Below the pieces are notes generated by a model. It was not told the origin of the DNA and did no database searches. It was given only the letters and a program-made list of their open reading frames with translations. Below are positions 48,161 through 59,100 of a stretch of DNA of 64,000 nucleotides, piece after piece. Positions within the stretch are counted from its first letter, which is position 1, and every line of letters begins with the position of its first letter. Made by a program: the position numbers and the translations under genes. The stretch covers positions 38,243,715 to 38,307,714 of the forward strand of contig CM057835.1 in the NCBI GenBank assembly GCA_030068075.1. The letters are read 5' to 3'. The DNA comes from Paguma larvata (lineage: Eukaryota > Chordata > Mammalia > Carnivora > Viverridae).

Positions 48161-48955
48161 AAAAAAAAGAGAGAAAAAAATTTCTAAATTATACATTTCA
48201 GAAGGGTATAGTATCTAGAATATATAAAGAACTTTTTAAATGCAACAAATCAAGGCAAACAGCCCAATTAAAGTGGGTAAAGGACTTGAATAGATTATCT
48301 TCAAAAGACATACATACAAATGGGCAGAAAATGTATGAAAAAATAGATACTCAACATCATTAGTCACTAGAGAGATACAAACAAAAACCACAGTGAGATA
48401 CTACTCACACCCATTAGGATGGAATTAAAAATAAAACAAGTTTTGGTGTCCATGTGGAGAAATTGGAACTGTGATACTTTGCTGATGCGAAAGTAAAATG
48501 GTTGCAGATGCTGTGGAAAAGACTTTGGCATTACTTCAGAAAGGCTAACGTAGAATTACCATATGCTCTAGCCATTCTACTCTGAGGATTATGTACCCCA
48601 AAGAATCGAAAACTGGTAATTAAAAAATAAAACCGGAAGTTTTTACATAAATGTTCATAGCAGCACCGTTTATATTAGCCGAAAGGTGGGAGCAACCCAA
48701 TGTCCATCACTGGATTAATGACTAAACAAAATGTGATAGATTTATACCATACAAAGAAATAAAAGGAAATGAAATACTGATACGTATCACAACATAAGTC
48801 ACCTTTGAAGGATTATGCTAAATAAGTCAAATACAAAAGATCACATGCTGTATGATTTTATTTATATGGAAAATCCAGAATTGGTAAGTCATTGTTAGAA
48901 AAAACATTGTCATTGCTAGGGGTTAGGGGAATTATAATGTAGTGTTTTGTTTATA
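48161..48955 (+). mobile_element. LINE-1 3' end, sense, copy 3 of 3, more diverged
   Basis: ORF2 text restarts again (AAGGGTATAGTATCTAGAAT). It passes CAACATCATTAGTCACTAGA and AGCAGCACCGTTTATATTAG and ends near 48955. Confidence 0.82.
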
Positions 48956-50154
48956 GTTCTTTATCATATAAATTCGTTTTGTTTTATTCTGCTGTTTTGG
49001 CTCAGTTTTGAGGTCCTGGCTAGAGATCTGCTGAAATAACCAATTGCTTAAATGATGCAAGACCTCTAGCCAGTGTGCTTGAGCCCTAGTTCATAGCTAC
49101 TTGCAAATCAGGCTCAAAGGCTCATTGTTGCCTTTGGATTCAGCGAGCAGCTCAGCCTCATAACACCACAGAGCCACAAGAGTATTCTACACAATCAGCT
49201 GGAGTATGGATAGGGAAGTATATACCAGTGTCGCATGGAACCAATCCAAGAGCTTGTCCTAGAGATGAATTTGTCTCATATGATGGAACCTAGTTTCCAA
49301 CAGGGAGACCACCACCTGACAAATGCTCGCAGGTTACCTCTTCTAAAGGTGCTGACACATTGGATGTGGGGTATTTGATATTAGGAATTCTGTCATGTTT
49401 CCTGACCTCTCGTTTGCTTAGCTCATCATCCCCGCATACTGCTTGCTCTTTACTAAGATATATACCCCCACACTCCTGTGCCTAAAGGGTAATCTTGTAG
49501 AGCTTACTACTATCTGTGCTATTCTAAAAATTAGTGAACATTATTGCTTTTTCCAGGAGGCAGTTGCTTCATTTCAGTCCACCACTTTACCCACTGGGGC
49601 AAGGACTGTTCAGTCCCTAGTGCCTTCCCTCCCTCTCCCTCCAACTTTCCAGCAGTGACAAAAAAGTGAGAAATGGAGAGAGAAGGGAAAATTTTATAAC
49701 ATTTGATAATTAATAAAAACAATGAAAATGGAATATTTTTAACCCTTTCATTGAGATAATAGTGGTTATTCGTAAGAGAATTACAAGTGATTTTATTTTT
49801 CCATTTGTGTTTTCTGGTTTTTCTGCAGTAAAATATTATTTCAACAGTAAAAACAGCAAAAAGAAGTAATTCTCCTTTAGGTGAAAAGATAATTATTTAA
49901 TTTTGCTCATGTTACCTGGGACAGTAAATTTTTCAGTAACTTTATATATCCCTGGTATTGATGTCTTTTAGGCTAATGGAAACCTGAAACTTTACTGCGC
50001 TCAGTAGACTAACTGTGGAAGAAAATTGATGTAAAGAACTTAAAAAAATCAAAAATACTCTAAATTTAAGTCCTTTCTCTGATCTTTTTTCTTGCTTAAT
50101 TCTTTTAATTACTTAATAAGTGCATATATTAACAAGAATATTTTTCATTTCTAG
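48956..50154. other. Intron 6 3' end, unrecognised
   Basis: At 48960-49660 the sequence is GC-richer than most of the introns and not recognised; it could be an old LTR or unique intron. No gene-like ORF. Confidence 0.4.
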
Positions 50155-50297
50155 GTAATGGAATTATACAAACAACTTCATGACGAACTTGAAGAAGCTA
50201 AAGAAAAATTTAAGAATGCCAAATTGAAAGCTAAACAAATGAAACAAAACATGGAAAAAGATATTCGAAATGATGAAGCAAGCGTAGCAACCTACAA
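50155..50297 (+). CDS. CCDC178: CCDC178-like coiled-coil protein, exon 7 of 8
   Basis: Coding exon of 143 nt with a strong acceptor (TTTTTCATTTCTAG) and a consensus donor (CAA|GTAAGA). It starts in phase 0, reads 47 codons and leaves two bases (AA) that exon 8 completes as Lys. The peptide VMELYKQLHDELEEAKEK, followed by a KNAKLKAKQMKQNMEKDI stretch and NDEASVATY, is another coiled-coil segment in register with exon 6. An antisense L1 3' end begins about 230 bp downstream, so this exon sits close to the large transposon stack that fills intron 7. I see no alternative exon between this one and exon 8 that keeps the phase. Confidence 0.87.
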
Positions 50298-50937
50298 GTA
50301 AGAAATTTTCACAAATGCTGCTTACAGCATTTAGAACAAAAATATTGATTAAAAATAATTTATATTCATGTATAAAAATATCAGATAAAGGGAAAGAATC
50401 TAAATGACCCATATTTATCTATCACTAAGTTTATGTGTAAATTAAGACCTATGTTTTTTTACGTATGTAAATATATATATGTGTATGAATTCCTAAGCAC
50501 TATTTTTCTGTCAACTTATTTTATTTTATATTAGGTTTTTTATTTTAATTCCACTGTTGTTAACATTTAGTGTTATATTACTCTAGGTGTACAGTATAGT
50601 GATTCAATAATTCTATACATTACTTGAGCTCCTTATGATAAGTGTACTCTTTAATCCCCATCACCTATTTTACCTATCTTCCTCTCCCCCCAAACCACCC
50701 CAAACACACACACATCCCCTCTGGTAACCATTAGGTTGTTCTCTGAAGTTAAGAGTCTGCTGCTTGGTTTCTCTCTCTTTTTTTTCTTCCTTTGCTAATT
50801 TGTTTTGTTTTTTAAATTCCACATGGTTATTTGTCTTTCTGACTGACTTAATTTGCTTAGTGTGATACTCTCTAGCTCCATCCATATTGTTGCAAATGGC
50901 AAGACTTCCATTCCCTGTTATGGCTGAATAATATTCC

Positions 50938-50968
50938 ACTATATATATATGTATATATATATACACCA
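50938..50968. repeat. (TA)n microsatellite inside L1 ORF2 C-terminus
   Basis: ATATATATGTATATATATAT run at the same ORF2 site as those at 23283 and 58908. Confidence 0.93.
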
Positions 50969-52461
50969 CATCTTCTTTATCCATTCATCTACCAATGGAC
51001 ACTTGGGCTGCTTCCATAATTTGGCTATGAATGATGTTGCAATAAACATAGGGGTGCATTTATCCCTTTGAATTAGTGCTTTTGTATTTTGGGGGTAAAT
51101 ACCCAGTAGTGCAATTACTGGACTGTAGGAGAGTTCTATTTTTAACTTTTTTGAGGAACCTCCATACTATTTTCCATATGGCTGAACAATTTTGCATTCC
51201 CACCAACAGTGTAAGAGGGTTCCTTTTCCTCCACATCCCCACCAACACCTGTTGTTTCTTATGTTTTTTATTTTAGTCATTTTGACAGGTGTAAGGTAAT
51301 ATCTTATATGTTGTTTTGATTTTCATTTTCCTGATGATGAGTGATGTTGAACATCTTTTCATGTGTCTGTTGGTCATCTGTGTGTCTTCTTTGCAGAAAT
51401 GTCTGTACCATACAGGTTTGATTCCTACAGCTTTGTAGTATAACTTGAAGTCTGGAACTGTGATACCTCCAGGGCTGCTTTTCCTTTTCAAGATTGCTTT
51501 GCTTTTTTGGGGTCTTTTGTGGTTCCATACAAGTTTTAGATTTGCTTGCTACAGTTCTGTAAAAAATGCTCTTTGTATTTTGATTGGGATTGCATTAAAC
51601 ATGTAGATTGTTTTGGGTGGTATAGACATTTTAACATTTGGTCTTCCAATCCATGAGCATGGAATGTCTGTCCATTTCTTTGTGTCATCTTTAATTTCTT
51701 TTATCAATGTTTTATACTTTTAAGAGTACAGTTTCTTTCACCTCTTCTGCTAAGTTTATTCTTAGTTATCTTGTTAGTTTTGGTGCAGTTGTAAATGGGA
51801 TTATTAATTTCTCTTTCTGCTCCTTTATTATTAGTGTATAGAATTTCTGCACAGTGATTTTGTATGCTGTAACTCTAATGAATTCATTTATCAGAACTAG
51901 TACTATTTTGGTGAAGTTTCAGGGTTTTCTGTATATTGTATCATGTCGTCTGCAAATAGTGAAAGTTTTACTTCTTCCTTAAAGTTTTGGATATCTTTTA
52001 TTTCTTTTTGTTTTCTGATTGCTGTGACCTTTTGTTGTCTGATTGCTATACTGTGTTGAATAAAAGTGGTGAGAATGGACATCCTTGTCTTATTCCTGAT
52101 CATAGGAGAAGAGCTCTCGGTTTTTCCCCATTGGGTATGTTGTTTGCTGTGGGTTTTTCATATAAAGCCTAAATTATGTTGAGGCATGTTTCCTCTAAAC
52201 ATACTTCGTTGAGTGTTTTTATCATGAATGAACGTTGTACTTTGTCAAATGCTTTTTCTTCATCTCTTGAAATGGTTTTTATCCTTTCTCTTGTTGATGT
52301 GATGTATCATATTGATTGATTTTGAATATTGAACCCCCTTGCATCCCAAAAATAAATACCACTTGATGGTGGTTAATGATTTTTTTACTGTTTGTTGGAT
52401 TTGGTTGCTAGTATTTTGTTGCGAATTTTTGCATCTGTGTTTATTGGAGATACTGGCTTGT

Positions 52462-52468
<7 letters not shown>

Positions 52469-52498
<30 letters not shown>
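52469..52498. repeat. (TC)n microsatellite inside L1 ORF2
   Basis: Perfect CT run followed by a T run and CTTTTTTT. Confidence 0.95.
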
Positions 52499-52505
<7 letters not shown>

Positions 52506-52689
52506 TTCTTTTTTTTGCTGGCTTCACAGAATGGATTTGGAAGTTTTCTGTCCTCTTCTATTTTTTTGGAATAGTTTGAGAAAATTAGGTATTAACTCTT
52601 CTTTTTATGTTTGGTAGAATTCACCTTTAAAGCTGTCTGGTCCTGGACTTTTTGTTTGTTGGGAGTTTGTTTTATTTATTTATTTTTTA

Positions 52690-52767
52690 AATTTTTATAA
52701 TGTTTATTTTTGAGAGACAGAGAGAGAGAGGGAGCAAGCACGTGACTGGGAGAAGAGCAGAGGGAGT
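52690..52767 (-). mobile_element. Carnivore SINE fragment, antisense, 3' part only
   Basis: TTTATAATGTTTATTTTTGA and the GA-rich segment, then an abrupt return to L1. Body and head are missing, so it was 5'-truncated at insertion or later deleted. Confidence 0.85.
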
Positions 52768-53062
52768 TTTTGATTACTGATTCAATTTCTGTGCTGGTCA
52801 ATGAGATGTTCAAGTTTTTTTTATTTCTTCCTGCTTCAGTTTTGGCAGGTAGTTTGTTTCTAGAAATGTATCCATTTCTTCTAGGATATATATGATTTGT
52901 TGGCATATACTTTTTCATAATATTCTCTTACAATTGTATTTCTGTGGTGTGGGTTGTTATTTCTGCTCTTTAATTTATGATTTGTTTATTTGAGTCCTCC
53001 CTCTCTTTTGTCTTTGTTTTGATGATCCTGGCTGGAAGTTTATCAATTTTGTTGATCTTTTC

Positions 53063-53337
53063 TTTCTTTTTTTTTTTTTATTTTATTTATTTATTTTTTA
53101 TTTATTTTTTTTTATTTTTTTATTTATTTTTTTAAATGTTTATTTATTTTTGAGAGACATAGAGGCACAGCGTGAACAGGGGAAGGGCAGAGAGAGAGGG
53201 AGACACAGAATCCGAAGCAGGCTCCAGGCTCTGAGCCATCAGCACAGAGTCCGACGCGGGGCTTGAACTCACAGACCGCGAGATCATGACCTGAGCTGAA
53301 GTCGGCCGCCCAACCGACTGAGCTGCCCAGGCGCCCC
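53063..53337 (-). mobile_element. Carnivore SINE (SINEC_Fc-like), antisense, with a long degenerate T/A tail
   Basis: Exact 13-bp target-site duplication TGTTGATCTTTTC at 53050-53062 and 53338-53350. Tail-derived TTTTATTTAT repeats run for about 75 bp, followed by body and an intact head ending CAGGCGCCCC. Inserted in antisense L1 ORF2. Confidence 0.95.
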
Positions 53338-55810
53338 TGTTGATCTTTTCAAAAGCCACTCCTGGTTTCATTGATTTGTTCAACTGTTTTTTTGGGTTTT
53401 TTGTTTGTTTGTTTGTTTTGTTTTTTTTATTTTCTGTATCATTTATTTCTGCTCTAGTCTTTTTTATTTTCTTCCTTCTGGTTTTAAATTTTACTTGTGG
53501 TTCTCTTCTAGCTCCTTTATGTGCACGGTTAGGTTGTCTATTTGATTTTTTCTTGGTTCTTGAGTAGGCCTATGTTGCTGTATATTTCCTTCTTGAAACT
53601 ACTTTTACTGCATCCCAAAGATTTTGGACACTCGTGTTTTCATTTTCATTTCTTTCCAGGTAATTTTTTGTTTCTGTTTTGATTTGTTGGCCAACCCACT
53701 GATTGTTTAGTAGTATGTTATTTAACTTCTATGTATGTGTGGCCTTTCCAGATTTTTTTCTTGTAGTTGGTTTCTAGTTTCATAGTCTTGTGGTCAGAAA
53801 AGATGTTGGTATGATTTAGTTATTTTTAATTTGTTGAAACTTGTTTTGGTGCCTAATATATGTGATATGTTTTAGAGAATATTTATGTGCACTAGAAAAG
53901 AACTTGTATTCTGCTTTTTAGGATGGAATGTTCTGAATACATCTGTTAAATCCATCTGTTCCAGTGTGTCATTCAAAGCCACTGTTTCCTTGTTGATTTT
54001 CTGTTTGGATGATCTGTCCACCACAATAAGGGGAGTGTTAAAGTTCCCTACTATTACTGTATTAATATATGTTAGCTCCTTTATGTTTTCTATTAACTGC
54101 TTTATGTATTTGGCTACTTCCATGTTCGGTACATAAATATTTACAATTGTTATGGCTTCTTGTTGGATTATCTCCTTTATTGTTATATATAATTTTATAT
54201 ATATAATACATTATTATATATTATATGACCTTCCCTGTCTCTTGTTACAGTCTTTATTTTAAAATCTATTTTTTCTAATACAAGTATTGCTACAGCTTTC
54301 CTTTTACATCCATTTGCATAATAAATATTTCTTCATCCCCTCACTTTTATGTGTCTTTAGGTCTGAAATGAGTCTCTTGTAGACAGTACATAGATGGGTC
54401 TTGTTTTTTTATCTGCTCTGTTACCCTGTGTTGTTTTTTGGAGTGTTTCATCCATTTACGTTGAAATTAAGCTATTGATAGGCATGTATATATTGGCATT
54501 TTGGTACTGTTTTATGATTATTTTTGTAGATTTTCCCTGGTCCTTCTCTTGCTTTCATACCTCATTAGCTTTCTTTAGTGATATACTTGGATTCCTTTCT
54601 CTTTATTCTTTGCATATCTGTTACTGGTTTTTGGTTTGTGGTTACCATAAGGTTTGTCTGCAGTGTATATATTGCAGTGTATATTAAGTTGATTGTTGCT
54701 TAAGTATGAACTCAGTCTTAATTTCTCGCCCATCCATGTTTTAGGTGTGTAGTGTCATATTTTAGATTTTTATTTTGTGACTATTGTTTTTACAGAAACA
54801 TCTTTTCTGATTTTGTGATTTCTGTTTTACATACTCCCACTGATGGTCTTTCTTTTCGCTCAGAGAGTCCTCTTTAATATTTCTGGTAGGACTGGTTTAG
54901 TGGTCATGACCCCTTTAGTTTTTGTTTGCCTGAGAAACTCTTTGTCTCTCCTACTATTCTGAATGATAGCCTTTCTAGATAGAGTATTCTTGGCTGCTGA
55001 CTTGTCCCTTCAACCCTTTGAATATATCATGCCGCTCCCTCGTGGCCTGCAGACTTTATGCTGAAAAGCTCACTAATAGCTCCATGGGGTTTCCTTGTAT
55101 CTATCTAATTTTCTCTTGCTGATTTTAAAATTCAATCTACTAGGAGAGGGAGGGGCCAACATGGCGGAGGAGTAGGGAGACCCAGTAATACCCTTATCTT
55201 TCAAACCAAGAAGCACGGAAACCAAAGGGCTCTCGACTCCAAGAATCTGGGAAGAAAGTTGTTGCAGTCTACAAGGAAAGGAAAGCCAAGCGCAGAGAAG
55301 GCTCTAGTAACCGTGAGTTTAATCTGGGATGGATAAACTGAACTCGGGGAGCTGAGCTGCCAGCAACCGCGCACCCGGCCGCCCGGGCCATGGACTGCGG
55401 CTGCCCCGGGAGCCGCCAGTAACCGTGGGCCCAGCCTCCTGTGGAGCGCCTCTAACTCAGGCACATGATTGGCAGTGTGGCCGGGTGTGGCAGGCAGAGT
55501 GAGCTGGCCTGTGGCAGCCCAGTGAGCCACACCGCCCTGACACCTGTTGCAGAGTGAGGACAGAAATAGAGAGGAAGAGGGGACTGGAAGGACACCATTG
55601 CTGTCCCACAAGCCTACAGGCACCGGCCACAGGAAGTCATCCCAAGAGCCATCCCTGCGGCAGTGGAGGCAGGACCCGCCTACACCAAACCATGCCCCTC
55701 CTCACAGGAGTGACACCTTTCATCAGGAGCTACAGACGCCAAGTTCAGATTGCTGCCGGAAGCAACTCCAGGGCGACTTCAAGAAACAATCCAAAACACA
55801 CTCAGCCAAA

Positions 55811-56550
55811 ATGACGAAACAGACAAATTCTCCTCAAAAGAATCTACAGGAGTAGTGACAGCTCAAAAATTGATGAAAAGGGATATAAGCAACATAACAG
55901 AACATGAATATGAATATAGAATGATAATCATAAAACTAATTGCTGGGCTTGAGAAAAGCATAGATGAATGCAAGGAGTCCTGTGCAGCAGAGTTCAAGGA
56001 CCTTAAAAATGGTCAGGAAGGATTAAAAAAGTCCTTGAATGAAGTGCAAAGCAAATTGGAGGCAGCAACAGCACGGATTGAAGAGGTAGACGAGAGAGTT
56101 AGTGAACTAGAAGATAAAATTATAGAAAAAGAGGAAGCAGATAAAAAGAGAGAGAAGCTGATCCAGGAACAGGAAAGGAGAATTCGAGAGCTGAGCGACA
56201 CACTCAAACGAAACAATATCCATATCGTAGGAATTCCAGAGGAAGAAGAGAGAGAGAAAGGAGTCAAAGGGGTACTTGAACAAATCATTGCTGAGAACTT
56301 CCCCAACATGAAGAAGGAAACGGGTATGTAAATCCAAGAAGCACAGAGAACTCCCCTCAGACGGAACTTGAATAGACCTTCTGCACGACACATCATAGTG
56401 AAGCTGGCAAAATATAAAGACAGGGAGAGAATCCTGAAAGCAGCTAGGGACAAAAGGACCTTAACATACGAAGGCAGACACATAGGGTTGTAGCAGACTT
56501 ATCTACAGAAACTTGGCAAGCCAGAAAGGAATGGCAGGATACCTTCAATG
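55811..56550 (+). pseudogene. L1 ORF1 (RNA-binding chaperone), broken and C-terminally deleted
   Basis: ORF1p of LINE-1 normally forms coiled-coil trimers, binds L1 RNA and acts as a nucleic-acid chaperone. Here the ATG at 55811 opens a short frame that stops at 55853-55855. The main coiled-coil frame (55830-56331) is offset from it, so one frameshift lies near the start. Coiled-coil text is clear (SIDECKESCAAEFKDLKN, EVDERVSELEDKIIEKEE), followed by the RRM region (GVLEQIIAENFPNMKKE). The frame meets a stop at 56329-56331, continues readable (IQEAQRTPLRRNLNRP) to another stop near 56492, and shifts again before [13 protein letters not shown] near 56520-56550. There it ends; the usual C-terminal domain is absent because of the internal deletion. 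Confidence 0.85.
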
Positions 56551-56559
56551 TGATGAGCA

Positions 56560-58910
56560 GCAAGGATATGAAATAGAAAATTTGAACAGACCCGTAACTA
56601 GTGAAGAAATTGAATTAGTTATTAGAAATCTCCCGTCAAATAAAAGCCCGGGACCAGATGGCTTCCCTGAGGAATTTTACCAGACATTTAAAACAGATTT
56701 AATTCCTATCCTTCTCAAGCTGTTTCAAAAAATAGAAATGGAAGGAAAACTCCTGAACTCATTCTATGAAGCCTGCATCACGTTGATTCCTAAACCAGAT
56801 AAAGACCCAGCAAAGAGAATTACAGGCCAATATCCCTGATGAATATGGATGCAAAAATTCTCAACAAGATACTAGCAAATCAAATTCAACAGCATATAAG
56901 AAGAATTTTTCACCATGATCAAGTAGGATTCATCCCTGGGTTCCAGGGCTGGTTCAATATTCGCAAATCAATCAACGTGATACATCACATTAACAAAAGA
57001 AAAGATAAGAACCACATGATCCTGTCAATAGACGCAGAAAAAGCATTTGACAAAATACAACACCCTTTCCTAATAAAAGCCCTTGAGAAAGTCGGGATAG
57101 AAGGCACATACTTAAACAACATGAAAGCCTTCTATGAAAAGTCCACAGCTAATATCATCCTCAATGGGGAAAAACTGAGAGCCTTTCTCCTAAGATCAGG
57201 AACAGGACAGCGGTGTCCACTGTCACCACTGCTATTTAACATAGTGTTGGAATTCCTAGCATTAACAATCAGATAACAAAACAAAATAAAAGGCATTAAG
57301 ATTGGCAAGGAGGAAGTCAAACTTTCACTTTTTGCAGATGACATGATACTTTACATGTAAAACCCGACAGAATCCACCAAAAGCCTACTAGAACTGATTC
57401 ATGAATTCCACAATGTTGCAGGGTACAAAATCAACCTACAGAAATCAGTGGCATTTCTATACACCAACAATGAAGCAGCAGAAAGAGAAATAAAGAAGCT
57501 AATCCCTTTTACCATTGCACCAAAAACCATAAAAAACCTAGGAATAAACCTAACCAAAGATGTAAAAGACCTCTACGATGAAAACTATAAAAATCTCATG
57601 AAGGAAATTGAGGAAGACACAAGGAAATGGAAAAACATTCCATGCTCATGGATTGGAAGAATAAATATTGTGAAAATGGCAATACTACCCAAAGCAATCT
57701 ACACATTCAATGCAATCCCAATCAAAATTACACCAGCATTCTTCTCAAAGCTAGAGCAAACAATCCTAAAATTTGTATGGAACCACAAAAGACCCCGAAT
57801 AGCCAAAATAATACTGAAGAATAAAACCAAGGCGGGAGGCATCACAATCCCAGACTTTAACCTCTACTACAAAGCGGTAGTCATCAAGACAGTATGGTAT
57901 TGGCACAAAAACAGACACATAGACCAATGGATGGAATAGAATAGAAAACTCAGAAATGGACTCGCAAGTACATGGCCAACTAATCTTTGACAAAGCAGGA
58001 AAGAGTACCTAATGGAAAAAAGACAGACTATTTAACAAATGGTGCTGGGAGAACTGGACAGCAACATGCAGAAGAATGAAACTAGACCACTTTCCTTACA
58101 CCACTCACAAAAATAAACTCTAAATGGATAAAGGATCTGAATGTGAGACAGGAAACCTTCAAAATCCTAGAGGAGAAAGCAGGAAAAAAACCTCTCTGAC
58201 ATAAGACGCACGAATTTCTTACTCAACACGTCTCTAATGGCAAGGGATTTAAAAGCAAAAATGAACTACTGGGACTTCATCAAAATAAAAAGCTTCTGCA
58301 CGGCAAAAGAAACAACCAGCAAAACTGATAGGCAACCAATGGAATGGGAAAAGATAATCACAAATGACATATCGGATAAAGGACTAGTATCTAGGATCTA
58401 TAAAGAACTTACCAAACTCCACACCCGAAAAATGAATAACCCAGTGAAGAAATGGGCGGAAGATATGAATAGACACTTCTCCAGAGAAGACATCCAGATG
58501 GCAAACAGACACATGAAACGATGCTTAAAATCATTCATCATCAGGGAAGTACAAATCAAAACCACACTGAGATACCACCTCACACCAGTCAGAGTGGCTA
58601 AAATGAACAAATTAGGAAACTATAGATGCAGGCAGGGATGTGGAGAAACAGGCACCCTCTTGCACTGCTGGTGGGAATGCAAACTGGTGCAACCACTCTG
58701 GAGAACTGTGTGGAGGTTCCTGAAAAAAAATGAAAATAGACTTACCCTATGACCCAGCAATAGCACTGTTAGGAATCTACCCAAGAGACACAGGAGTGCT
58801 GATCCATAGGGGCACGTGTACCCCGTTGTTCATAGCAGCACTGTTAACAATAGCCAAATCATGGAAAGAGACTGTGTCCATCAACAGATGAATGGATAAA
58901 GAAGATGTGG

Positions 58911-58958
<48 letters not shown>

Positions 58959-59100
58959 ATGAAATACTACGCAGCAATGAGAAAGAATGAAATCTGGCCA
59001 TGTGTGGCAACATGGATGGAACTGGAGGATATTATGCTGAGTGAAATAAGTCAGGCAGAGAAAGACAGATGCCATATGTTCCCACACATAGGTAGGCTTT
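56560..59100 (+). pseudogene. L1 ORF2 (reverse transcriptase), endonuclease domain missing, several stops and shifts
   Basis: ORF2p normally combines an N-terminal APE-type endonuclease, a reverse transcriptase and a cysteine-rich C-terminus for target-primed integration. Here the text begins just before the RT ([18 protein letters not shown]), so roughly the first 440 residues, including the whole endonuclease, are gone. RT motifs remain: SPGPDGF near 56646, LIPKPDKDP near 56790, DAEKAFDKI near 57030, CPLSPLLFN near 57216, and the catalytic FADD at 57331-57342. The frame shifts near 56820 and has in-frame stops at 57274-57276, 57358-57360 and 57937-57939. The C-terminal cysteine motif ([18 protein letters not shown]) lies near 58626-58680. 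A (TA)n(CA)n expansion at 58908-58960 breaks the last part. It cannot encode a working enzyme. Confidence 0.9.
58908..58960. repeat. Compound (TA)n(CA)n microsatellite inside L1 ORF2 C-terminus
   Basis: TATATA run followed by ACACAC run, between codons for KKMWYI and MKYYAAM. Confidence 0.96.

Noticed and set aside
55201..55623. 140-codon minus-strand ORF
   Set aside because: It lies opposite the GC-rich 5' UTR of the sense L1. High GC lengthens chance frames, and no domain is seen.
56013..56483. 156-codon minus-strand Ser/Leu-rich ORF
   Set aside because: Shadow of L1 ORF1 coiled-coil coding sequence on the other strand.
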